Source: Clostridiales bacterium DTU092 (GTDB lineage: Bacteria; Bacillota; Clostridia; Caldicoprobacterales; Caldicoprobacteraceae). From it: DNA of 7,014 bases. The position numbers and the translations under genes were made by a program. The DNA is taken from NCBI GenBank assembly GCA_001513505.1, contig LFTM01000205.1:1-7014 (forward strand). Direction: 5' to 3'. This document shows positions 1 to 5,851 of this stretch, piece after piece; within the stretch, counting starts at the first letter, position 1, and every line of letters starts with the position of its first letter. The notes under the pieces are model-generated. The model had not been told where the DNA came from, did no database searches, and saw only the letters and a list, made by a program, of their open reading frames with translations.

Positions 1-730
1 GATCGGGCTGTGTCAGTCCGGGAAATTTTCCGCTTACCTCCCAGTCAAAATTACCTGAATCAATTATTACCCCGCCAATGGATGTACCGTGACCTCCAAT
101 GAATTTGGTTGCTGAATGCACCACTACATCAGCACCATATTCTATTGGCCTTATCAGATAGGGTGTACCAAATGTATTATCAACTATAAGTGGAATTCCA
201 TATTCATGGGCAATATTGGCGACAGCTTCTATGTCAATAATATTGATCCCCGGATTGCCTATGGTCTCTATGTACAAAGCTTTGGTTTTTCCGGTTATGG
301 CTTTTCTGAAGTTTTCAGGGTCATCGGGATCTACAAAAACAACTTTAATGCCCAGTTTGCTGAAGGTGGAAGAAAACAGGTTAAAGGTACCGCCATACAG
401 CGTACTGGCTGAGACGATCTCGTCACCTGAAGACGCAATATTCAAAATCGAATACATAACAGCCGCCGAGCCCGATGCAACAGCAACGGCTCCAATTCCT
501 TTCTCAAGGGCGGCCATTCTTTTCTCAAACACATCTGTTGTGGGATTCATGATCCTGGTGTAAATGTTTCCCGCCTCCTCAAGGGCGAATAAGCGTGCAG
601 CATGATCGGTATCATTAAAAACATAAGACGTGGTTTGGTAGATGGGCACAGCTCTGGATCCTGTTGCGGGATCCGGTGTCTGGCCTGCGTGAACCTGCAG
701 AGTGTCAAACCTCAGTTTTCTTTCATCCAT
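1..730 (-). CDS. metY: O-acetylhomoserine aminocarboxypropyltransferase (sulfhydrylase), N-terminal part, cut by window edge
   Basis: PLP-dependent cytosolic enzyme that makes homocysteine from O-acetylhomoserine and sulfide; many family members can also act on O-acetylserine. The frame is open from an ATG at 730 to the window edge, giving 243 residues of a family usually about 425-430 long. It carries the family N-terminus (FDTLQVHAGQ, VPIYQTTSY), the cofactor and subunit-contact motif YTRIMNPT (residues 57-64), SASTLYGGTFNLF (107-119), VDNTF (183-187, Asp184 expected to contact the pyridine nitrogen) and the Schiff-base motif SATKFIGGHG with Lys209. The long STLYGGT-type segment and the N-terminus fit MetY better than MetB or MetC. 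A purine-rich AAGGGGG lies about 9 bases before the ATG. It follows the Rrf2 gene by 30 bases with no visible terminator, so co-transcription and sulfur-responsive control are likely (inference). No defects in the visible part. Confidence 0.95.
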   Translation of the reverse strand, partial: MDERKLRFDTLQVHAGQTPDPATGSRAVPIYQTTSYVFNDTDHAARLFALEEAGNIYTRIMNPTTDVFEKRMAALEKGIGAVAVASGSAAVMYSILNIASSGDEIVSASTLYGGTFNLFSSTFSKLGIKVVFVDPDDPENFRKAITGKTKALYIETIGNPGINIIDIEAVANIAHEYGIPLIVDNTFGTPYLIRPIEYGADVVVHSATKFIGGHGTSIGGVIIDSGNFDWEVSGKFPGLTQPD

Positions 731-760
731 AAAGGCAACCCCCTTTTAATTAAATAAGAT

Positions 761-1207
761 TTAAATATAGTAGATAAGAGAAGACGCTTCCATCATTCTC
801 TTATATTCCCTTACAAGATCGTCTATGGTTACCGAATCCACTATATCGTTGATCACATGGTCGATTTTGCTCCAGACATGCTTTTCAAGAAATCGTCCCA
901 TAGTGTCCTCCACAGCTGTCTCATCATCAGGAGTTTCTACCACGGAAAGTTTGCCTTCCATCACCCTGAGAACATCCCCTGCCGTAGTAGTGGCACTGTC
1001 ACATGCAAGCATATATCCTCCCCGGGCACCCTTTATACTCTTCACCATACCGGCTTTCCTTAATGCATTGAATACCTGTTCAAGGTATTTCACCGATATT
1101 CCCTGTCTTTGGGCTATATTGTTCGATGATGTATAACCGCTTTTCGAGTATAAAGCCAGGTCTACCACTACCCTTAGCCCGTACCTTCCCCTGGTGGATA
1201 TTTTCAT
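761..1207 (-). CDS. Rrf2-family transcriptional repressor, CymR-like
   Basis: A 148-residue DNA-binding regulator of normal family length. The N-terminus MKISTRGRYGLRVVVDLALY is the Rrf2 signature. A winged helix-turn-helix follows (helices about 27-52, with SVKYLEQVFNALRKAGMV), then the wing SIKGARGGYMLA (57-68) and a dimerisation helix near 106-140. IscR and NsrR coordinate [2Fe-2S] or [4Fe-4S] through three clustered cysteines near residues 90-105. None is present here; the only cysteine is Cys69, beside the wing. That places it with CymR-type repressors, which in Bacillus and Staphylococcus control cysteine and methionine supply together with CysK. The downstream metY supports a sulfur role (inference). 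The ATG at 1207 is preceded by GGGAGG with about 7 bases spacing. Probably autoregulated through the repeat in its leader. The exact regulon and ligand cannot be read from sequence. Confidence 0.93.
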   Translation of the reverse strand: MKISTRGRYGLRVVVDLALYSKSGYTSSNNIAQRQGISVKYLEQVFNALRKAGMVKSIKGARGGYMLACDSATTTAGDVLRVMEGKLSVVETPDDETAVEDTMGRFLEKHVWSKIDHVINDIVDSVTIDDLVREYKRMMEASSLIYYI

Positions 1208-1243
1208 TCTTCAACCTCCCGCAAAATTTTGTCTTAAATATAT

Positions 1244-1268
1244 TTTAGTATTCCTATATGTTTAGTAT
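1244..1268 (-). promoter_or_regulatory. Candidate Rrf2 operator: direct repeat in the leader
   Basis: The octamer ATACTAAA (minus strand) occurs twice, at 1268-1261 and 1251-1244. The copies are 17 bp apart start to start and separated by 9 bases that include ATAGGA. The pair lies just downstream of the predicted transcription start, where a bound repressor would block the promoter. Assignment to the adjacent Rrf2 protein is inference from position; I did not match it to a verified CymR box. Confidence 0.4.
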
Positions 1269-1282
1269 ATTTAATTTTTAAT

Positions 1283-1311
1283 ATAATAATACACTTGAAT
1301 GCGATAGTCAA
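1283..1311 (-). promoter_or_regulatory. Sigma-A promoter of the Rrf2-metY operon
   Basis: On the minus strand TTGACT (-35, 1311-1306) is followed after exactly 17 bases by TATTAT (-10, 1288-1283). Each box differs from consensus at one position. The predicted transcript would start near 1276, giving a leader of about 70 bases before the ATG at 1207. This is the best-matching promoter in the divergent intergenic region. Confidence 0.75.
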
Positions 1312-1439
1312 TCAAAATTTTTTAATTTTTTTATAAAAAGTTTTTCATAATTATGATAGAATTTCAATGAGGCAGTAAGCTTTCACTAACAAGAGCCTGT
1401 AGATTTATTCCCATGGCAGTAAATAATACCAGCGGCATA

Positions 1440-1468
1440 TTGATATTAGCATCAAATATTGATATCAT
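1440..1468 (+). promoter_or_regulatory. Candidate sigma-A promoter of the DnaD-domain/loader operon
   Basis: TTGATA (-35, 1440-1445), a 17-base spacer and TATCAT (-10, 1463-1468), each box close to consensus. Transcription would begin near 1475, about 45 bases before the chosen ATG. The spacer contains the dyad ATCAA-N3-TTGAT (1451-1463), which abuts the -10 box and could be an operator; what would bind it is unknown. A weaker alternative -10 (TAGAAT, 1357-1362) lacks a good -35. Confidence 0.5.
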
Positions 1469-1506
1469 AAAAAAGACGAAAAGCATTTTTTCAAATTACT
1501 AACAAC

Positions 1507-1512
1507 AAAGGA
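1507..1512 (+). promoter_or_regulatory. Ribosome binding site that decides the DnaD-domain gene start
   Basis: AAAGGA is followed after 8 bases by the ATG at 1521, an ideal spacing. The alternative in-frame ATG at 1512 overlaps this Shine-Dalgarno sequence and has no other site upstream, so 1521 is preferred. Confidence 0.7.
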
Positions 1513-1520
1513 TGATTATA

Positions 1521-3017
1521 ATGGCCCTGTGTACGTTTTCTAACAATTACCACATGTTTGATATAACTCCGGTGGAAAACCTCTTTATACAGGAGTTCAT
1601 GTTAAAAGCTCCAGGTGATTTTGTAAAAATTTACCTTTACGGGCTTAAACAGTGCTATTGCAGAGACAGTTCTGAAAACTCGATTGAAAGCTTTGCCCGT
1701 GCCCTTGATCTGGAGCAGGATGTAGTAAAAAATGCTTTTCGTTATTGGGAAAGGCAGGGAATTCTTAAGACTTCCGAAGATGAACATGGGAATTTTTCGG
1801 TTGAATACTACAATATAAAGGATATACTGTACAGCAGAGATATAAGCAACGAAAAAGTCCTATATAAATATAGAGATTTCAACCAAAACCTCCAGCTTAT
1901 TTTTGATAAAAGACTTCTGACTCCACAGGAATACTTAAGAATTTATGATTGGCTGGAGGTTCTTCAACTGCCCAAAGAGGTAGTTCTTATGATGATACGC
2001 TTTTATCTATCGAAAAAAGGGCCCAAATTGAGTATTAACTATCTGGACAAGGTAGCCGAACAATGGGCCAAGGACGGAATCGACACACTGCAAAAAGCCG
2101 AGGAGTACATTGAAAGCTGTGAATCATACTATCAGGACACCATCGCTGTACTTAAATATCTGGGAATACACCGTCCGCCTACCAAGGCCGAGCTGGAGCT
2201 ATACAGAAAGTGGCATAACCAATGGGATTTTTCACTAAATGCCATACTGCAGGCATGCAAGGAGACCACTAAGACCAGCTCACCCAATCTTGGATATCTG
2301 GACAAGATATTGGAAAATTTACATAACCTCAATATTAAAACATCACAGCAGATACAGGAATATCTTAAAAACAGGGAGAAAATGTCCGGCAACATTAAGG
2401 CTGTCCTTTTTGAGCTTGGCTACAGGGACACCACACCAACACCCGAACATCAGGCCTTTTATTATAAATGGAGCAACGAGTGGAAGCTTGAGCATGACGT
2501 GATAATATTGGCCTGTAAACACTGTGTGCGTAAAAATCTGAATACCAGTTTCGAATCCCTTGATACCCTGCTCAAACAGTGGATTGATAACGGCCTGCGC
2601 ACTAAGGATGATATCAAAGACTATCTGAAGAAAAAGCAGAAACTTAACGCTGAAATTCAGGCCGTTCTGGACAAGGCAGGCGAACAGCGCCCCATAACAG
2701 CAGCCGTTCGAAAGCTGTATAACAGATGGACAAAAGAATGGGAAATGTCCTATGAGCTGGTTCTTCTGGCTGCTGAATACTCGGTGGCTGCTAAGAATAA
2801 ACTGTCATTTATGAACAAGATACTGTACAATTGGCGCAACGGCAACATCAAAACTGCGGACGAGGCCAGGGCCGAGCATGAGCGTCATTTAAAGGGTCTG
2901 TATGTAGTAGGCGAGAACAAACCTTTAAAGAAACAGGTGGACTTCAGTAAATTTGAACAGCATTCATATACCGATGAAGAGCTTGAATTCCTGTTCGAGG
3001 ATATTGAAAACGGTTAA
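1521..3017 (+). CDS. DnaD-domain replication initiation protein with four tandem DnaB_2 (DDBH2-like) modules
   Basis: A 498-residue protein related to the DnaD/DnaB helicase-loading proteins of Firmicutes, which remodel DNA and help recruit the loader and replicative helicase. Residues 1-110 look like a winged-helix N-terminal domain (TPVENLFIQEFMLKAPGDFVKIYLYGLK; SFARALDLEQDVVKNAFRYW). Four helical modules follow at about 123-197, 208-283, 292-370 and 379-456, spaced 84-87 residues apart. Each ends in a version of the YxxxIxxxW motif: YLDKVAEQW (174), YLDKILENL (259, Trp lost), SLDTLLKQW (346) and FMNKILYNW (430). Modules 2-4 also share a Y..W...W helix. The acidic C-terminal tail (FEQHSYTDEELEFLFEDIE) resembles the tails of DnaD-like proteins. 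Bacillus DnaD has a single such module in about 230 residues, so this is an expanded form. The loader gene follows by 17 bases. Family assignment is firm; the exact role is inferred from neighbours. Confidence 0.9.
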   Translation: MALCTFSNNYHMFDITPVENLFIQEFMLKAPGDFVKIYLYGLKQCYCRDSSENSIESFARALDLEQDVVKNAFRYWERQGILKTSEDEHGNFSVEYYNIKDILYSRDISNEKVLYKYRDFNQNLQLIFDKRLLTPQEYLRIYDWLEVLQLPKEVVLMMIRFYLSKKGPKLSINYLDKVAEQWAKDGIDTLQKAEEYIESCESYYQDTIAVLKYLGIHRPPTKAELELYRKWHNQWDFSLNAILQACKETTKTSSPNLGYLDKILENLHNLNIKTSQQIQEYLKNREKMSGNIKAVLFELGYRDTTPTPEHQAFYYKWSNEWKLEHDVIILACKHCVRKNLNTSFESLDTLLKQWIDNGLRTKDDIKDYLKKKQKLNAEIQAVLDKAGEQRPITAAVRKLYNRWTKEWEMSYELVLLAAEYSVAAKNKLSFMNKILYNWRNGNIKTADEARAEHERHLKGLYVVGENKPLKKQVDFSKFEQHSYTDEELEFLFEDIENG

Positions 3018-3034
3018 AGTGAGGGCACCATTAC

Positions 3035-4030
3035 ATGAAAGATCTGATACTTAAGGAGATACTTCAGGAATATGATGATCTTCGGGAAAAGGAGAGGGAA
3101 GCCCTTCGACAGAGGGAAAACCATATTATGGAGACCATTCCCGATATTGCCGACATACGCCGTACCGTTGTTGAGCTCATGGCCCGGCGTTCTCTGGATA
3201 TTATAAAAAATCCGGATATTTCCACCCAAACAGTAGACGAGCTTGAAAAAAAAATAAGCGAATTAAAGGAAAAAGAGAGGGAGCTCCTAAGCCGGCACGG
3301 CTTTCCGGAGGACTATCTCTCTATGCGTTACCATTGCGCTAAATGTAATGACACGGGGTATACAGGAGATATAGTCAAGGAAAAATGTTCCTGTCTAATA
3401 CAAAAGCTTCTTGAAAGAACCTATCAGTTATCAGATATTAAAGAACTGGACCGGGAAAATTTTGATACCTTTGATCCGGAGGTTTTTCCTGATTCACCGG
3501 CTGAAGGCAGCCGGTTAACCCAGAGGGAATACATGATCCAGCTGAAAAACCGTCTAATGGATTATGTCAGCCAATTTCCCGACAATCGCAGAAAAACCAT
3601 TCTTTTTTCCGGAAAAACCGGATTGGGCAAGACCTTTCTTTTAAACTGCATGGCAAAAAAAATACTGGACGCAGGATACACCGTCATGCGAATATCAGCA
3701 TATAAACTATTCAATCAGCTTTTTCTCAGTGCCCTGCAGGACAATGAACAAAATCAGTTTCTGTTTAACTGCCTGTTTGAAGTGGACGTTCTTATAATCG
3801 ATGATCTGGGAACCGAAACCCAGAGAAACAATTATACATCTGAAGATTTATTCAATATTTTAAATGAACGCTTTACCCAGGGAAAACATACATTTTTGTC
3901 AACCAACTTAGGCCTTACTGAACTTAAGGAACGTTATTCCGATCGTATTGCGTCCCGGCTTTTCGATACCTCAAACACAATGCTGATAAAATTCTTCGGG
4001 CAGGATATCCGGGTAAGAGTAAGGAATTAA
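3035..4030 (+). CDS. dnaI: DnaI/DnaC-like AAA+ helicase loader ATPase
   Basis: A 331-residue ATP-binding protein expected to load the DnaB hexamer onto DNA. An N-terminal charged, probably coiled-coil region (1-90, rich in Lys, Glu and Arg) is followed by a putative zinc-binding knot (Cys101, Cys104, Cys118, Cys120; YHCAKCNDTGY...KCSC), as in the DnaI helicase-binding domain. The AAA+ module contains Walker A GKTGLGKT (193-200), Walker B VLIIDDLG (252-259), sensor 1 STN (289-291) and the arginine-containing RIASRLFD (304-311). Length matches clostridial DnaC-like proteins. The ATG has GAGGG upstream at 9 bases and lies 17 bases after the DnaD-domain gene, so the two are translated from one message. 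The stop codon sits 1 base before a shared terminator stem. Some databases call this family DnaC, which invites confusion with the B. subtilis helicase name. Confidence 0.93.
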   Translation: MKDLILKEILQEYDDLREKEREALRQRENHIMETIPDIADIRRTVVELMARRSLDIIKNPDISTQTVDELEKKISELKEKERELLSRHGFPEDYLSMRYHCAKCNDTGYTGDIVKEKCSCLIQKLLERTYQLSDIKELDRENFDTFDPEVFPDSPAEGSRLTQREYMIQLKNRLMDYVSQFPDNRRKTILFSGKTGLGKTFLLNCMAKKILDAGYTVMRISAYKLFNQLFLSALQDNEQNQFLFNCLFEVDVLIIDDLGTETQRNNYTSEDLFNILNERFTQGKHTFLSTNLGLTELKERYSDRIASRLFDTSNTMLIKFFGQDIRVRVRN

Positions 4031-4064
4031 AAAAGGATCCATCAGGATGGTTGATGGATCCTTT
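4029..4064. terminator. Convergent terminator between the loader gene and dnaB
   Basis: A perfect 13-bp inverted repeat (AAAGGATCCATCA at 4032-4044, complement at 4052-4064) encloses a 7-base loop. On the minus strand the stem is followed by six Ts (4034-4029), a good intrinsic terminator for the gdpP-rplI-dnaB message. On the plus strand the stem is followed by CTTTCGTAATTT, a poor U-tract, so termination of the loader message would be weaker. The dnaB stop codon (4044-4042) lies inside the stem. Confidence 0.85.
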
Positions 4065-5382
4065 CGTAATTTGCGAACTTTGTATACTCACCCAGCCAGA
4101 CCAGTTCAACGGTACCGGTTGGACCGTTACGCTGCTTGGCGATTATTATCTCCGCTATGTTTTTCTTTTCCGTATCGGGATTATAATACTCATCCCTGTA
4201 TATAAAAGTTACCATATCGGCATCCTGCTCAATGGCACCCGATTCACGCAGATCACTTAGCATGGGCCGATGCTGGGTCCGGGCTTCGGGAGCACGGCTC
4301 AGCTGGGATAAGGCAATAACGGGTACCTTCAATTCCCTTGCCAGAGCTTTTAAAGACCGGGAGATCTCAGAGATCTCCTGCTGACGGTTCTCTGCCCTGC
4401 CCCGGCCTGACATAAGCTGCAGGTAATCTATCACTACAAGCCCCAGATCCTTTTCAAGCTTTAACCTGCGCGCCTTGGACCTTATCTCCATAACCGATAC
4501 ATCAGCCGAGTCATCTATGTATATAGGAGCCTGTGAAAGTGGACCGGCTGCCTTAACCAGCTTGAGCCAGTCTTCCTCGGTCAGATCGCCGGTACGGATT
4601 TTCTGCAGTTCCACATTGGCCTCGGCGCTTAGCATACGCTGTACCAGCTGCTCCTTCGCCATCTCCAGACTGAAAATAGCCACTGGTACCTTTTTGCGCA
4701 GCGCCACATATTGAGCAATATTAAGCACAAAACTGGTCTTCCCCATTGACGGCCGGGCTGCCACCAGCACCAGATCGGACGGCTGAAGTCCCGATGTCTT
4801 CTAGTCAAAGTCATGAAAGCCGGTAGGCAGACCTATTATCTGCCCCTTGTTCTTGGACAGCTCCTCAATCCTGGCATATGTCTCAATAAGTATGTCCTTA
4901 ATGGGTTCAAAATAATTGGTGTTCTGTCTCTGAGAGATATCAAAGATCTTTTTCTCAGCGCTATCCAAAATCACGTCCAGTTCTTCACTGGCTTCATAAC
5001 TTTCTTTTATAATCTCGTTTGAAGCTGCTATAAGCTGCCTTAAGATGGATTTCTCCTCCACTATCCGGATATAATACTTAACATTGGCGGTACTGGGAAC
5101 AGCCATGGACAGGTCGGAGATGTAGGATACCCCGCCAACACTGTCAAGGGTTCCCCTCTGTCTCAGTTCTTCAACAAGGGTAACAAGATCCACCGGTTCT
5201 CCACGTTCGTGTATATCAAGCATAGCTTCAAATATTTCTTTATGCGCTTCAGAGTAGAAGTCCTGGCCCGAAAGAGTGCCCGATGCTTCAGAAACAGATT
5301 CAATATCGATCAGCATGGAGCCCAGTACCGATTGCTCGGCCTCTATATTATGAGGAGGTATACGCTGCAGCAGTTCAGCTAT
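4042..5382 (-). pseudogene. dnaB: Replicative DNA helicase DnaB, full-length frame interrupted by TAG at codon 194 and lacking a standard start
   Basis: The hexameric helicase that unwinds the fork. Read from codon 5382-5380 the frame spans 446 codons plus TGA, the normal family length. The N-terminal domain begins AELLQRIPPHNIEAEQSVLG, a typical DnaB start, and continues to TGFHDFD (residue 193). Codon 194 is TAG (4803-4801). The same frame resumes with KTSGLQPSDLVLVAARPSMGKT, giving Walker A (Gly214-Lys215-Thr216), SLEM with the likely catalytic Glu240, Walker B VVIDYLQL (Asp319) and SDLRESGAIEQDAD. The first codon is ATA, 6 bases after the Shine-Dalgarno-like AAAGGG; the first in-frame ATG is at 5316, inside the conserved domain. 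As written only a 171-residue N-terminal piece (5316-4801) and a piece from GTG 4770 could be made, neither plausible as a helicase. All motifs are intact, so decay would be very recent; sequencing error is equally possible. It lies 22 bases downstream of rplI. Confidence 0.85.
4801..4803 (-). other. In-frame amber codon in dnaB
   Basis: TAG between GAC and AAG, with the helicase frame unshifted on both sides. In DnaB relatives this position, between TGFxDLD and KTSGLQ or MTAGLQ, is occupied by a variable residue. Codons one change away from TAG include AAG, GAG, CAG, TAC and TAT. Confidence 0.95.
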
Positions 5383-5394
5383 AATGATCCCTTT
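5380..5394 (-). promoter_or_regulatory. Ribosome binding site and anomalous initiation codon of dnaB
   Basis: AAAGGG (5394-5389), then six bases, then ATA (5382-5380) followed by GCT GAA CTG CTG CAG. A family-typical start would read ATG in place of ATA (MAELLQRIPPHN). No ATG, GTG or TTG occurs in frame between the upstream stop at 5397-5395 and the ATG at 5316. ATT at 5385 is only three bases from the Shine-Dalgarno-like site, too close for a good start. Confidence 0.7.
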
Positions 5395-5404
5395 CTATAA
5401 ATAC

Positions 5405-5851
5405 TTATTCTTCCTCTACTTTTACTTCCAGATTGGCAGTGACTTCAGGATACACCTTTACCGAAACATTATGAAGCCCGAGATCCTTTATTGGTTCGGG
5501 AAGAACAATTTTCTTCCTGTCTAAATCTATCTTATGCTGTTTTTTCAGCTCATCAGCAATTTCCTTATTGGTCACCGAGCCAAACAGTTTGCCACTGCCT
5601 CCGGTTTTCGCCTTTATTACTACCGTGAGTTGTGAAATGGTGTCGGCAAGTTTTTGGGCCTCGGCTAATTCGTTCTGTTTACGTTTGGCCTCTTTCTGTT
5701 TCTGTTCCTTAAGCGCTCTCAAACTTTTCTCATCCGCCTCAATTGCAAGACCTCGGGGAAACAGATAATTCCTCGCATACCCATCGCTTACATTAACTAC
5801 ATCCCCCTGTTTACCCTGACCTTTTACATCCTTGGTCAAAATTACCTTCAT
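5405..5851 (-). CDS. rplI: 50S ribosomal protein L9
   Basis: A 148-residue protein of normal L9 length that binds 23S rRNA near the L1 stalk and helps restrain ribosome slippage. The N-terminal rRNA-binding domain begins MKVILTKDVKGQGKQGDVV and carries the L9 signature GDVVNVSDGYARNYLFPRGLA (about 16-36). A long Lys/Gln/Glu-rich connecting helix (about 41-75) and the C-terminal domain (KTGGSGKLFGSVTNKEIADEL, ending in an acidic VKVEEE) follow. The ATG overlaps the gdpP TGA as ATGA, and its Shine-Dalgarno GGAGGG is formed by the last gdpP codons, so the two genes are translationally coupled. dnaB follows 22 bases later, giving the gdpP-rplI-dnaB order typical of Firmicutes. Confidence 0.98.
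   Translation of the reverse strand: MKVILTKDVKGQGKQGDVVNVSDGYARNYLFPRGLAIEADEKSLRALKEQKQKEAKRKQNELAEAQKLADTISQLTVVIKAKTGGSGKLFGSVTNKEIADELKKQHKIDLDRKKIVLPEPIKDLGLHNVSVKVYPEVTANLEVKVEEE

Larger units (their letters stand above)
1208..1520. other. Divergent intergenic region, AT-rich
   Basis: This 313-base gap separates the minus-strand Rrf2 gene from the plus-strand DnaD-domain gene. From left to right it holds the Rrf2 ribosome binding site, a 10-bp palindrome CAAAATTTTG (1222-1231), the candidate Rrf2 operator and promoter, a run of A and T tracts (about 1311-1352) that could bend DNA or act as an UP element, and a less AT-rich stretch (about 1367-1440) with no recognised content. A plus-strand promoter and ribosome binding site for the DnaD-domain gene follow. 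No tRNA, riboswitch or clear DnaA box was recognised. Confidence 0.6.

Noticed and set aside
116..563. Plus-strand open frames over the metY region
   Set aside because: They are antisense shadows of the metY frame, which carries clear PLP-enzyme motifs; the shadows show no recognisable motifs.
1222..1231. Palindrome CAAAATTTTG as an operator
   Set aside because: Ten bases of pure A/T core flanked by C and G are expected by chance in this composition, and it lies next to the ribosome binding site with no second copy in the region.
1311..1352. AT-rich tract as a replication origin or DnaA box cluster
   Set aside because: Despite nearby replication genes, no recognisable TTATNCACA-type box was found in the intergenic region; the tract is better explained as promoter-proximal A/T DNA.
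1512..1520. ATG at 1512 as the DnaD-domain gene start
   Set aside because: It overlaps the AAAGGA Shine-Dalgarno sequence, which is ideally spaced for the ATG at 1521.
4042..4770. Independent gene starting at GTG 4770 encoding only the RecA-like domain of DnaB
   Set aside because: No ribosome binding site precedes the GTG. The start would remove the beginning of the domain (KTSGLQPSDL), and the frame is continuous with the N-terminal part apart from one TAG.
4760..4830. Intein, intron or frameshift as the cause of the dnaB interruption
   Set aside because: No inserted sequence and no change of frame. DnaB inteins usually sit at or near the ATP-binding motifs, which are uninterrupted here. 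The break is a single stop codon.
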